Positions 8,336 to 16,844 are shown, counted from the stretch's first letter. The stretch: DNA of 64,000 nt from Streptomyces sp. R33 (GCF_041200175.1 NZ_CP165727.1:1922001-1986000); one strand, 5' to 3'. Program-made: numbers and translations. The notes: generated by a model from the sequence alone, not told the origin.

Positions 8336-9106
8336 CTACTGCTGCGGCGCCCGGCGCTTTCGGGGCAGCCTCTCGGCGACGAAGCCGCGCGGCAGGTGCC
8401 GGGCGGCGAGCGCGTACGCCCGGTAGCGGCGGCCGGTGATGCTCACCGGCCGGCGCAGGGCCAGGTCCCGCAGGGCCTTGGCCACCACGGCCTCGGGCTC
8501 GAGCCACACCGCCTCGCGCAGGGCGCTGACGTCCATCCCGGCCCGCGCCTGGAACTCGGTGCGGGTGAACCCGGGGACCACCGCGAGCACCCGGACCCCG
8601 TAGGGCGCCATGTCCACCCGCAGGGACTCGCTGAACGCGGTGACCCAGGCCTTGGCGGCCCCGTACGTCCCGGTCGGCAGCAGTCCGGCCACCGAGGAGA
8701 CGTTCACCACCGCACCCCGGCGGCGCTCGCGCAGCCGGGGCAGCACGGCGTGGGTGAGCCGCAGCGGGACCTTCACCAGCAGGTCCAGCATCCGCTCCTC
8801 GTCCTCGACCGGGCTGTACGGGAACGGCGCGGGGAGCCCGAAGCCCGCGTTGTTGACCAGGATGTCCACGGGCCGGTCGTGGTCGGCCAGCCGCTCGGCG
8901 ACGGCCGTGCAGTCCGCCTCGTCCAGCAGATCGGCGGGCAGCACCTCGCTGTTCGTGCCGAACTCCCGGCCGAGCTCGCGGGCCACGGCTTCGAGGCGGT
9001 CCTTGTCGCGGGCGACCAGGACGAGGTCGCAGCCTTTGGCCGCGAATCCGCGGGCGAAGGCGGCGCCGAGTCCGGCACTGGCCCCGGTGATCAGAACGGT
9101 GGTCAA
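8336..9106 (-). CDS. SDR family oxidoreductase
   Basis: A classical short-chain dehydrogenase/reductase of 256 residues. The NAD(P) motif TGASAGLGAAFARGF lies at 7-21, NNAG at about 87-90, the catalytic Ser in VVNVSSVAG (about 135-143) and the YxxxK pair in TYGAAKAW (about 150-157). A basic residue after the second strand (ARDKDR) suggests NADPH preference. The substrate is unknown. The start is TTG 9106, with GGAAG 10 nt upstream. The gene converges on the ABC-F gene with a 7-bp gap. Upstream lies a GC-rich heptamer repeat that separates it from the membrane-protein gene, which is on the same strand. Confidence 0.92.
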   Translation of the reverse strand: MTTVLITGASAGLGAAFARGFAAKGCDLVLVARDKDRLEAVARELGREFGTNSEVLPADLLDEADCTAVAERLADHDRPVDILVNNAGFGLPAPFPYSPVEDEERMLDLLVKVPLRLTHAVLPRLRERRRGAVVNVSSVAGLLPTGTYGAAKAWVTAFSESLRVDMAPYGVRVLAVVPGFTRTEFQARAGMDVSALREAVWLEPEAVVAKALRDLALRRPVSITGRRYRAYALAARHLPRGFVAERLPRKRRAPQQ

Positions 9107-9129
9107 GAGAACGTCACTTCCTACGGTTG

Positions 9130-9194
9130 TCCGGGGTCCGGGGTCCGGAGTCCGGGGTCCGGGGTCCGGGGTCCGGTCCAGGGTCCAGGGTCCA
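9130..9194 (+). repeat. Tandem heptamer repeat (TCCGGGG)n
   Basis: About nine head-to-tail units based on TCCGGGG, with single-base variants (TCCGGAG, TCCAGGG) and one shortened unit, fill the gap between the MAB_1171c-like gene stop (9215) and the SDR start (9106). This is a simple-sequence tract likely to vary in length between strains. It sits about 25 bp upstream of the SDR start codon. Confidence 0.85.
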
Positions 9195-9196
9195 GC

Positions 9197-9213
9197 GCCT
9201 CAAGTCCTGAGGC
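9197..9213 (-). terminator. Weak hairpin after the ImmA/MAB_1171c unit
   Basis: GCCTCA (9197-9202) and TGAGGC (9208-9213) form a 6-bp stem with a 5-nt loop, directly after the TAG stop (9215-9217) of the membrane-protein gene. It is short and lacks a U-run, so it is only a possible terminator. Confidence 0.4.
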
Positions 9214-9214
9214 C

Positions 9215-10414
9215 CTACACGGGGTTCAGGCGTTCCGCGGTGAAGTCCGTGGTCGCCGCAGAGCCGTAGGCCTGCGCCACGTCGACCAGGAACCGGGCCT
9301 CTTCGTCCAGGTCGCCGCCCTCGGCGGAGGTCTGCATCGCGGCCGGCAGCTCCCAGTCCGCGTCCTGGCCCGGCTGTCCGGGCCGTCCGGCGAGCTTCGC
9401 CTGCCGCGCCTCCTTCAGTACGCAGGCCAGCGCGGCCGCGGTGCGCCGCTGCTCGGGGATGCCGTGCCCGGTGACATGGCTGCGGGCGAGCTCCGGGACG
9501 CCCGGGGCGACGTACTCGCCGAGGATCAGGATCGCGTCGCGGGTCTCGATCACCTTGCGGTACACCAGCAGGTTGCGCGGGACCGGCGGCCACAGCAGCT
9601 CCACGACCCGGCCGGCCCGCGGCTTGGTGAGGGCGACGTGCGGGACGGCCTGGACCAGGTCGTGCCACAGCGGCCACAGCCGCCAGGCGGTGGCGATGTC
9701 GGCGCTCGTGCGGCGCAGGACGAACAGGGTCGGCACGAGGATCGCGGCGGCGCGCAGCAGGCCGTGCAGGTTCATCATCAGCGGCAGGGCGGGCATCGCC
9801 CAGGTGCTGCCGAACAGGGCCTTCAGGAGGTACACGAACCAGAACAGGCCGGCGAGCGCGGTGCCGAGGCCGAACAGCCGCAGCCCGGCGGCGAGACCCC
9901 TGCTCTCGCTGCGGCGGCTGTAGCGCCAGCAGAGGGAGACGCAGGTGGTGTTGGCGAGCAGGTGCGCGGAGATCAGCAACAGCCAGTACGCCAGGGAGGG
10001 GACGGGATCGCCCTGCGGCGGGATGGTGTGCGTGCCGTGCGCGGGTGCGGCGGTGTCCAGCACCACGAGGACGGTGAGCCAGCCCGCCGTGCCCGTCCAG
10101 GCGGCGAGTTGGAGGACCCGGCCGCGGGTGGCGGCGGCGACGAAGTAGAGCACGGTGCCCGCGGAGAGCACGCCGATGAGGTTGCGGACGAGGCCGACGG
10201 TGTGCGCGTAGTGCGGGTCGCGCATCGCGTACGTGACGACGTCCGGGAGGTTCAGGGTCATCGCCGCGGCGGCGGTGGCGACGGCGAGCCACAGGCCGCG
10301 CTGCTGCGGGGAGCGCAGGGCGGCCGGGGCGCGCAGCAGGACCGCGATCCACAGGCACACCACGCTGGGTACGGCGAGCCAGTCGCCGACGGCGGTGAGT
10401 TCAGCGGCGCCCAC
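9215..10414 (-). CDS. MAB_1171c-type multi-pass membrane protein
   Basis: A 399-residue protein with about seven predicted membrane segments in the first ~240 residues (for example SVVCLWIAVLLRAPAAL, LIGVLSAGTVLYFVAAA, YWLLLISAHLLANTTC, LRAAAILVPTLFVL). A cytoplasmic C-terminal domain of ~150 residues follows, containing LWPLWHDLVQAVPHVAL and RDAILILGEYV. This matches the actinobacterial family annotated MAB_1171c putative transporter; no transport activity is established here. The GTG start (10414) lies inside the end of the ImmA/IrrE-like gene, with a 14-bp overlap, so the two are translationally coupled. A paralogue with the same upstream partner occurs at 63102. No cognate XRE gene is present at this copy. 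Confidence 0.82.
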   Translation of the reverse strand: MGAAELTAVGDWLAVPSVVCLWIAVLLRAPAALRSPQQRGLWLAVATAAAAMTLNLPDVVTYAMRDPHYAHTVGLVRNLIGVLSAGTVLYFVAAATRGRVLQLAAWTGTAGWLTVLVVLDTAAPAHGTHTIPPQGDPVPSLAYWLLLISAHLLANTTCVSLCWRYSRRSESRGLAAGLRLFGLGTALAGLFWFVYLLKALFGSTWAMPALPLMMNLHGLLRAAAILVPTLFVLRRTSADIATAWRLWPLWHDLVQAVPHVALTKPRAGRVVELLWPPVPRNLLVYRKVIETRDAILILGEYVAPGVPELARSHVTGHGIPEQRRTAAALACVLKEARQAKLAGRPGQPGQDADWELPAAMQTSAEGGDLDEEARFLVDVAQAYGSAATTDFTAERLNPV

Positions 10415-10904
10415 GGTCCCCCCGCCCGTAGCCCATGGCGGATTCCAGCCGGGCGAGGGTGCCGCGGGGGGCGGCTGCGGACTGCGGGCAGGGGCCCGTC
10501 GTGCGGATGCGGATCATGCTGGCGAGCAGCTCCGCCTCCCGCTCCTGGCTGGTGGTGTAGTTGGTGCGGCCGAGGACGACCGGGGCCTGCCCGTCGGTGT
10601 CCTCCGCCTCCAGGGAGTGGTGGCCGAACAGGATGTGCCCGAGCTCGTGGAGCACGATGTGCTCGCGGTGGAGCGGGGTGGTCTGGGCCTCGTAGAAGAC
10701 GTAGTCGACGGTGGCGGTGCCCACCCACAGCCCGCAGACCCCGGATTCCGCCGCCTCCTTGGGGAGCGGGTGCAGGCGGATGGGGCGGCCCCGCTGCTCG
10801 GCGATCCGGTTGCACAGCCCTTCGAGGGAGAACGGATGCGTCAGATCCAGATGGCCGAGAATCTTCTCGCAGCGTTTACGGAGGCTGGGTTGCGAGTGGG
10901 GCAT
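10401..10904 (-). CDS. ImmA/IrrE family zinc metallopeptidase-like protein
   Basis: A 167-residue protein with the HExxH zinc motif HELGH at 86-90 and a further His at 95 (ILFGHHS), as in ImmA/IrrE proteins that cleave XRE-type repressors. The N-terminal part (SLRKRCEKILGHLDL) is helical. ATG 10904 is chosen because GAGGG lies 5 nt upstream; alternative upstream ATGs near 10982 lack a site. It overlaps the MAB_1171c gene by 14 bp. The copy at 62548 shares the layout (Leu-rich helix, RGR, GLW, E-x2-T-x-P-x-H, HELxH, GH[HC]S) but is preceded by its own XRE gene. Here the target regulator must lie elsewhere, or the protein works differently. Confidence 0.83.
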   Translation of the reverse strand: MPHSQPSLRKRCEKILGHLDLTHPFSLEGLCNRIAEQRGRPIRLHPLPKEAAESGVCGLWVGTATVDYVFYEAQTTPLHREHIVLHELGHILFGHHSLEAEDTDGQAPVVLGRTNYTTSQEREAELLASMIRIRTTGPCPQSAAAPRGTLARLESAMGYGRGDRGRR

Positions 10905-11102
10905 GTGATCCCTCTTCGGACCCTTTCGCGGGCAGCGTCGGTAGGCGTGCGTGGGCATGGGCATGGCGTCCTGTGCCTTCAAGGCGGCCTCTGGGAGTGG
11001 GGTCCTGAGGGGAGAAACGGAAGCCCGCTCACCAGTCGGCGAACGGGCGTTCCACCATGCCTACAGATCTTGTACGGGAGTTCGCAAGGCAGCTGCCCTG
11101 GT

Positions 11103-11124
11103 GGGGTGCCGATTCGGCCACCCC
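11103..11124 (-). terminator. Hairpin downstream of the GAF/membrane-protein pair
   Basis: GGGGTG-CCGA (11103-11112) pairs with TCGG-C-CACCCC (about 11114-11124), with one bulge, about 40 bp past the stop of the small membrane gene (11164). It is a plausible terminator for that minus-strand transcript. The 259-bp gap 10905-11163 otherwise shows no gene; it must hold the promoter of the ImmA unit, which I cannot place with confidence. Confidence 0.45.
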
Positions 11125-11163
11125 GGAACCCGGTCCGGCGCCCGCCGTTGTCTGCAAAACCCC

Positions 11164-11553
11164 CTAGGGCTGGCCCTGCGTGCCGGCGCGGAGCACCAGC
11201 AGGGCGTAGCGCAGGGCCAGCAGGAACGCCGGTACGAGCAGGGCCAGGGGCAAGATGCTCCACTGCCCGAAGCCCGTGGCGAACAGGGCGACGGCGATGA
11301 CGCCGAACACGACCGCCGCGACGGCGGTGACGCAGAGGTTCGACAGGTTGCGCTCGCGCGGACGGGCCAGTTCGGCCTCCACGTGACGGCGTGCCGCGTC
11401 GAGGGCGGCTCGGCGGACGCGCTCGTTCTCCAGCAGCCGCTGCCAGTTCTCGGAACCGACGCCCTCCAGGTGCGGGGGCATGGGGTGTTCGTCGGACCGC
11501 CCGGGTGCTGGCGTCGGCGCCCGGCGGGATTCGCCTGGATCCGGCGAGACCAT
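11164..11553 (-). CDS. Small membrane protein of unknown function
   Basis: A 129-residue protein with an N-terminal Pro/Ser-rich tail, an amphipathic charged helix (NWQRLLENERVRRAALDAARRH region, about 36-62) and two membrane segments (LCVTAVAAVVFGVIAVALFATGF, WSILPLALLVPAFLLALRYALLVL). I do not recognise a family. It begins 12 bp after the stop of the GAF-domain gene (TAA 11566-11568), with GGGAGG 6 nt before ATG 11553. The two are therefore almost certainly co-transcribed, and their products may work together at the membrane. Confidence 0.75.
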   Translation of the reverse strand: MVSPDPGESRRAPTPAPGRSDEHPMPPHLEGVGSENWQRLLENERVRRAALDAARRHVEAELARPRERNLSNLCVTAVAAVVFGVIAVALFATGFGQWSILPLALLVPAFLLALRYALLVLRAGTQGQP

Positions 11554-11565
11554 CGGAAGCCTCCC

Positions 11566-12387
11566 TTACTTCAGTGCGTAGGAGGCGGCGAGGATGCGGG
11601 CGAGCGCTTCCATGAGCGTCACGTGCGGATCGATGAAGTCCGCGAAGCGGGGTGCGTCGACCGAGAGTACGCCTATCTCCCGGGTGCCGTGAATGACGGG
11701 GACGGCGATGACCGCTTCGTATCCCGTGCCTGCGGGGATGAGGTAGGACCGCGTCACCTGGTCGCCGTCGATCCTGAAGGTCTTGCCGCCGCCCCCGAGG
11801 ATCTCGTTCTTCATGTGCGCGGCGCCGACCGGGTCGATGACGTTCCTGGGCGGCCGGTACCCGGGATAGCTGGCCTCCAGCGTGAAACCGCCCGTGGCGG
11901 CGTCGTACAGGTAGAAACTGCACCGCGCGCGGGGGAGGAAGCTCGGCCCCAGCGGAGGAGCCGTGAGGTCGACCGCTCCTGCCAGGACCTCGTCGAGGAC
12001 GTCCTTGCGCAGGTCGTCCAGGTCGGAGACCGTCTGCGAGGGCAGGGAGGACGGAAGCGGGGCCGCGTCCGCGTACGACTCCGCCAGTGCCTTGATCTTC
12101 TCGCTCAAGGGGCGCAGCGTCGTCGTGTACAGCTGCGCCATCCCCGCCTCCGCCCGGATGGCCCGGTCCTCGGCCCGCTTCTTGCCCCTCTCCACCAGGC
12201 GCTTCTCGAAGTGGGTGATCAGGACGACGCCGAAGGCGGAGACGCCGGCTATGAGGGCCCACTGCCGCTTGTCGGCCCCCTGGGCCCCGTCCGCCCATAC
12301 GGAGACGACGGCGACGGCCACACCGAGGACTGCGGAGAAGAGCAGGAACAGGTAGTGGACGCCCCGGTCGGCCAGCCATTGCTTCAT
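11566..12387 (-). CDS. Membrane-anchored GAF domain protein
   Basis: A 273-residue protein. Two membrane segments near the N-terminus (about 12-32 and 43-60: YLFLLFSAVLGVAVAVVSVW; QWALIAGVSAFGVVLITHF) are followed by a charged linker and a GAF-like domain (about 125-270) with YLYDAATGGFTLEASYPGY and VIAVPVIHGTREIGVLSVDAP. GAF domains bind small ligands or redox centres, and no output domain is attached, so it may be a sensor working with a partner. ATG 12387 is used; the ribosome site is poor (a GGGGGAG run is 13 nt away), so the start is tentative. The next gene, a small two-helix membrane protein, follows after 12 bp. It lies downstream of tex on the same strand with a 140-bp gap. Confidence 0.8.
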   Translation of the reverse strand: MKQWLADRGVHYLFLLFSAVLGVAVAVVSVWADGAQGADKRQWALIAGVSAFGVVLITHFEKRLVERGKKRAEDRAIRAEAGMAQLYTTTLRPLSEKIKALAESYADAAPLPSSLPSQTVSDLDDLRKDVLDEVLAGAVDLTAPPLGPSFLPRARCSFYLYDAATGGFTLEASYPGYRPPRNVIDPVGAAHMKNEILGGGGKTFRIDGDQVTRSYLIPAGTGYEAVIAVPVIHGTREIGVLSVDAPRFADFIDPHVTLMEALARILAASYALK

Positions 12388-12530
12388 CCGTCCGTGCCAC
12401 TCCCCCGCTCGCGGATGGTCTGGGATCGCAGAATCCCATATTTCCCGCGCGGTGGCCCGGAGTTGACGATCTGCGGGAAGTCCGCACCGCGGCTCCCCCG
12501 GCGCAACGGCCGGGGGAGCCGGGCGCCGGT

Positions 12531-14990
12531 CTACCGCTTGCGGCGGTCCTCCGGGGCGCCGGTGAGGCCGGCGCGGCGGAGGGCGTCCGCCATCGCGCTG
12601 TTGGCCGGGGCCGGGGAGCCGCTGCCGCCCTGACGCTGACCGCCCTGACGCTGGCCGCCGGCCTGACGCTGGCCGCCCTGGCCGCCTTGGCCGCCGCCGC
12701 CCTGGCGCTGGCCGCCGCCCTGGCCGCCTCCGCGCTGCTGCGGGGGACGGCCGCCGCCGCGCCGGTCCTGGCGGTCCTCGCGCTGGCGGGGTGCGCCCGC
12801 CGAGCCGTCGGCCTCGTCCTCCAGCCGCAGGGTCAGCGAGATCCGCTTGCGCGGGATGTCCACGTCCAGGACCTTCACGCGGACGATGTCGCCCGGCTTG
12901 ACCACGTCCCGCGGGTCCTTGACGAAGTTCTTCGACAGCGCCGAGACGTGGGCCAGCCCGTCCTGGTGGACGCCGATGTCGATGAACGCGCCGAACGCCG
13001 CCACGTTCGTGACCACGCCCTCCAGGATCATCCCGGGCGCCAGGTCGCCGATCTTCTCGACGCCCTCCTTGAAGGTGGCCGTCTTGAAGGCCGGCCGCGG
13101 GTCGCGGCCCGGCTTCTCCAGCTCGCGCAGGATGTCCGTCACGGTCGGCAGGCCGAAGGCCTCGGTGACGAACTGCTCCGGCCGCAGCGAGCGCAGTACG
13201 CCGGTGTTGCCGATCAGGGACGCCACCTCGCTGCCGGCCGTCTTCGCCATGCCCCGGACCAGCGGGTACGACTCGGGGTGCACGCTGGAGAAGTCCAGCG
13301 GGTCGTCCCCGCCGCGGATCCGCAGGAAGCCCGCGCACTGTTCGTACGCCTTCGGGCCGAGCCGGGGCACGTCCTTGAGCGCCTTGCGGCTGCGGAAGGG
13401 GCCGTTGGCGTCGCGGTGGGCCACGATGTTCTCGGCGAGTCCGCCGCTGATGCCGGACACCCGCGAGAGCAGGGGCGCGGAGGCGGTGTTGACGTCCACG
13501 CCGACGCCGTTCACGCAGTCCTCGACGACCGCGTCGAGCGAGCGCGAGAGCTTCACCTCGGAGAGGTCGTGCTGGTACTGGCCGACGCCGATCGACTTGG
13601 GGTCGATCTTGACGAGCTCGGCGAGCGGGTCCTGGAGGCGGCGGGCGATGGAGACAGCGCCGCGCAGCGACACGTCCATGCCCGGGAGTTCCTGCGAGGC
13701 GAAGGCGGAGGCCGAATACACGGAGGCGCCCGCCTCGGACACCATCACCTTGGTGAGCTTCAGCTCGGGGTGGCGGGTGATCAGGTCCCCGGCGAGCTTG
13801 TCGGTCTCGCGCGAGGCGGTGCCGTTGCCGATGGCGATCAGCTCGACCGCGTGCTCCTTCGCGAGGCGGGCCAGCTTGGCGAGGGACTCGTCCCACTTGT
13901 TGGCGGGGACGTGCGGGTAGATCACGTCCGTGGCCACGACCTTGCCGGTGGCGTCCACGACGGCGACCTTCACGCCGGTACGGAAGCCCGGGTCGAGGCC
14001 GAGCGTGGCCCGCGTGCCGGCCGGGGCCGCGAGCAGCAGGTCCCGCAGGTTGGCGGCGAAGACCCGGACGGCCTCGTCCTCGGCGGCGGCGCGCAGCCGC
14101 ATCCGCAGGTCGATGCCGAGGTGTACCTGGATCTTCGTACGCCAGGCCCAGCGGACGGTGTCGGCCAGCCACTTGTCGCCGGGGCGGCCGCGGTCGGCAA
14201 CGCCGAAGCGGCGCGCGACCATGCCCTCGTACGCGGACGGTCCGGGCGTCGCCGCGTCTTCGGGGTCCTCGGGCTCCAGCGTGAGGTCGAGGACGTCCTC
14301 CTTCTCGCCGCGCAGCATGGCGAGGACGCGGTGCGAGGGCAGCGCGGTGAAGGGCTCGGCGAAGTCGAAGTAGTCGGCGAACTTCGCGCCCGCCTCCTCC
14401 TTGCCCTCGCGGACCTTCGCGGCGAGCCGGCCGCGGCCCCACATGCGCTCGCGCAGCTCGCCGATCAGGTCGGCGTCCTCCGCGAACCGCTCGGTGAGGA
14501 TGGCGCGGGCGCCCTCCAGGGCGGCTGCCGGGTCCGCGACGCCCTTGGCGGCGTCCACGAACGCGGCCGCGGCGGCGGCCGGCTCCACCGACGGGTCGGC
14601 CAGCAGGCCCTCGGCGAGCGGCTCGAGGCCCGCCTCGCGGGCGATCTGCGCCTTGGTGCGCCGCTTGGGTTTGAACGGGAGGTAGATGTCCTCCAGCCGC
14701 GCCTTGGTGTCGGCCGCGTTGATCCGGGCCTCCAGCTCGGCGTCGAGCTTGCCCTGCTCCCGTACGGAGTCCAGGATCGCGGCGCGCCGGTCCTCGAGCT
14801 CGCGCAGATACCGCAGCCGCTCCTCGAGGGTGCGCAGCTGGGCGTCGTCGAGCATCTCGGTCGCTTCCTTGCGGTAGCGCGCGATGAACGGCACGGTGGA
14901 GCCGCCGTCGAGCAGCTCGACGGCGGCCTTGACCTGCCGCTCCCGTACGCCGAGCTCCTCGGCGATCCTGCCTTCGATGGACATCGTCAC
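12531..14990 (-). CDS. tex: Tex family RNA-binding transcription accessory protein
   Basis: An 819-residue Tex protein: N-terminal helical region (IAEELGVRERQVKAAVELLDGG...VPFIARYRKE), YqgF/RNase H-like domain (TLGLDPGFRTGVKVAVVD), helix-hairpin-helix motifs (NIVAHRDANGPFRSRKAL, DVPRLGPKAYEQCAGFL) and a C-terminal S1 domain (MILEGVVTNVAAFGAFIDIG, from about residue 645). Tex binds nucleic acid and affects transcription and stress tolerance; its biochemical role is not settled. After S1 comes a ~75-residue Gly/Gln/Arg-rich tail made of GGQRQGG-like units, ahead of a short conserved end (MADALRRAGL). The GTG at 14990 has GGACC 5 nt upstream; ATG 14984 is an alternative. The tail is unlike the short tail of E. 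coli Tex and may bind RNA. Confidence 0.95.
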   Translation of the reverse strand: MTMSIEGRIAEELGVRERQVKAAVELLDGGSTVPFIARYRKEATEMLDDAQLRTLEERLRYLRELEDRRAAILDSVREQGKLDAELEARINAADTKARLEDIYLPFKPKRRTKAQIAREAGLEPLAEGLLADPSVEPAAAAAAFVDAAKGVADPAAALEGARAILTERFAEDADLIGELRERMWGRGRLAAKVREGKEEAGAKFADYFDFAEPFTALPSHRVLAMLRGEKEDVLDLTLEPEDPEDAATPGPSAYEGMVARRFGVADRGRPGDKWLADTVRWAWRTKIQVHLGIDLRMRLRAAAEDEAVRVFAANLRDLLLAAPAGTRATLGLDPGFRTGVKVAVVDATGKVVATDVIYPHVPANKWDESLAKLARLAKEHAVELIAIGNGTASRETDKLAGDLITRHPELKLTKVMVSEAGASVYSASAFASQELPGMDVSLRGAVSIARRLQDPLAELVKIDPKSIGVGQYQHDLSEVKLSRSLDAVVEDCVNGVGVDVNTASAPLLSRVSGISGGLAENIVAHRDANGPFRSRKALKDVPRLGPKAYEQCAGFLRIRGGDDPLDFSSVHPESYPLVRGMAKTAGSEVASLIGNTGVLRSLRPEQFVTEAFGLPTVTDILRELEKPGRDPRPAFKTATFKEGVEKIGDLAPGMILEGVVTNVAAFGAFIDIGVHQDGLAHVSALSKNFVKDPRDVVKPGDIVRVKVLDVDIPRKRISLTLRLEDEADGSAGAPRQREDRQDRRGGGRPPQQRGGGQGGGQRQGGGGQGGQGGQRQAGGQRQGGQRQGGSGSPAPANSAMADALRRAGLTGAPEDRRKR

Positions 14991-15094
14991 GATCGGGTCC
15001 CGCCTGCCTTCGTTTGCACTGGAAGGCTGCCAATTGTGGCAGGTGGCGGTGACGGGGTCCGGGAGCCCCGCGCCCGGGCCCGCGCCCCGCTCCC

Positions 15095-15958
15095 TCAGGC
15101 CTTGCCGAAGGCGTCGGCGGGGAAGGCGCCGGCGGCGAAGGCCTTCATGACGAATCCGCCGCCGAGTTCGGCGAGCCGGGCGAGGCCGTCCGCGCCGAGG
15201 TGCTCGTACGGGGCTGCGTCGAGGCGATCGGTGTCGGTCTCGAGGCGCTCGCGTACGGCCTTGCCCTCCTCGGTGAGCTCACCGTCGGCGTCGAGGATCC
15301 CGCGCCCGCGCAGCCGGTCGGCGGCGGCGTCGAGGTCGGACTGCTCCCAGCCGCGGATCGCCTTGATCCACTTCGGGGTCATGCCGCGGCCGGTGGCGGT
15401 GTGGCTGACCAGGGCCTCCAGCGGGTCCAGCCCGGCGAGGAGCAGGGCGGCGAGGTGGCCGTCCCCGCGGTGCTCGCGCAGCAGGGTGGTGGCGTGCCAC
15501 AGGCGCAGGTGCGGCTCCTCGGGTACGGGGAGGTCGGCGTGGGCGGCGTAGAGGGTCCGGGCGTGCCGGCTGCAGCCCTCGGTGGCGCGCAGGGCGAGGT
15601 CGGCGGCCTCGGCGATCTCGGGGGACTCGACGGTCTCGTCGCCGAGCAGCCGGCGCAGGGTGCTGTCGGCGGCGCGCAGCCGGGCGTCGAGGGCCTGCCC
15701 GGGGGTGATCGTGTCCCAGACGGCGGGCAGGTGCCGGGCGACGAAGTCGTGGCGGTAGTTGTAGAAGGTGGCGGTGACCGTCCCGGCCCCGACGGCGCCC
15801 ATGGCGGCGGACCGCGAGGCGAGATTCACGGCGGACCGCTCGGTGACACCGAGGGCGGCGAACTCCTTGCCCAGGTCGGGCGAGAAGTAGATGGTCGCGT
15901 GCAGCGGGTTGATCGCCGTATGCCAGCAGGTGCGGGCGGCGCGCGCAGGAATCGTCAT
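15095..15958 (-). CDS. SCO6745 family protein (unknown function)
   Basis: A 287-residue soluble, mainly helical protein of the actinobacterial family named after S. coelicolor SCO6745. It opens with ARTCWHTAINPLHATIYF and contains SAVNLASRSAAMGAVGAGTVTATFYNY and an HTH-like segment near the C-terminus (DLDAAADRLRGRGILDADGELTEEGKAVRE), which resembles a winged-helix. Binding of DNA or a small molecule is possible but not shown. ATG 15958 has no good Shine-Dalgarno. It is divergent from the 16107 gene (148 bp apart). Its assignment fits the recalled S. coelicolor order, where idi is SCO6750. Confidence 0.8.
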   Translation of the reverse strand: MTIPARAARTCWHTAINPLHATIYFSPDLGKEFAALGVTERSAVNLASRSAAMGAVGAGTVTATFYNYRHDFVARHLPAVWDTITPGQALDARLRAADSTLRRLLGDETVESPEIAEAADLALRATEGCSRHARTLYAAHADLPVPEEPHLRLWHATTLLREHRGDGHLAALLLAGLDPLEALVSHTATGRGMTPKWIKAIRGWEQSDLDAAADRLRGRGILDADGELTEEGKAVRERLETDTDRLDAAPYEHLGADGLARLAELGGGFVMKAFAAGAFPADAFGKA

Positions 15959-16106
15959 ACGGGTCAGGTTACCGACCGCTCAGTATGTCGGGTAGCCCGG
16001 GTCGCCCGCCGGACCGTGAAGGAAACGTGCGGGCGGAAAGGGGCGCATGGCCGGTGGACGGCTGCCGTGCATAAGATCGAGCCGATGCCAACGGGGAGGC
16101 GTGAAC

Positions 16107-16568
16107 ATGTCAGTTGACGGGGACCAGGTGGCGGACCTTCAGGTCGGCATGCGGTTGAACCACGTGCCGGTCGAGCCGGGGACGCCGGCGGGACCGGCCG
16201 CGCCGAAGGGGCCGAAGGGGCCGATGGGGCCGTTCGTTCCGGGCGGGTCCGGGGACTTCGCTTCGACGCCGGCCCAGAAGAAGGCCGCGGCGGGCACGAT
16301 CGAGACCGAGCTGGAGCCGAACACCAAGAAGGCCGCCGAGCACGCGGACGCGGACACCGGCACCGCCCAGAAGGGTTTCGAGGGCTGGGAGACGGCCGCC
16401 GGCCTGAAGAAGGTGGCGGACACCTGGGACCAGCAGGTGAAGAACCTGATGGGCCGCCTGGCAGCGGAGAAGACCGCACTGCGCGGCGCCTCGGGCCTCT
16501 TCGCCCGCAACGACACCGGCATCGGCAACCAGTTCCTCGCGACACCGTCGAAGCTGAACGGCCTCTAG
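16107..16568 (+). CDS. Hypothetical protein with collagen-like GPK/GPM stretch and helical C-terminus
   Basis: A 153-residue protein with no signal peptide and no name I can give. After ~24 residues comes a short Gly-Pro-Lys/Met collagen-like run (GPKGPKGPMGPF, about 37-48). A helical region follows (about 55-150) with two Trp-containing segments (GFEGWETAAGLKKVADTWDQQ) and the end ARNDTGIGNQF. The helix pair with WETA / DTWD spacing is reminiscent of WXG100/EspC-like type VII secretion substrates, but no canonical WXG or T7SS gene is visible here. ATG 16107 has GGAGG 7 nt upstream. It appears monocistronic and is divergent from the SCO6745-family gene. Confidence 0.7.
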   Translation: MSVDGDQVADLQVGMRLNHVPVEPGTPAGPAAPKGPKGPMGPFVPGGSGDFASTPAQKKAAAGTIETELEPNTKKAAEHADADTGTAQKGFEGWETAAGLKKVADTWDQQVKNLMGRLAAEKTALRGASGLFARNDTGIGNQFLATPSKLNGL

Positions 16569-16844
16569 GGGCCGAACGGCATCCGGCCGCATGCACTTTC
16601 TGGCCTTTCTTCGGCACTTCGCCGCCCCGGGAACCGGCGGTTCGCGCACCCCGATCCGGCTCTTCGGGGACGGTGGGACCCGGCTGCGCCACCGCCCGGG
16701 CCCGGTGGGGCCGCCGGTCCGTGACGGCCGAATGGCGATCGTGTGACAGCAGGGGCCATGGACATGACGTGGGGGGTCAGGCGTGAATACGGTCGGACGA
16801 CAAGGCCTTGATCGGAACTGACTCCCTACCACTTGGAGCTCTTC

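Noticed and set aside
11566..15033. A 1155-codon minus-strand open frame crossing the GAF and Tex genes
   Set aside because: Only its 5' two thirds are a shifted-frame shadow of tex (Arg/Gly/Pro-rich, no family motifs); the real genes are 12531-14990 and 11566-12387.
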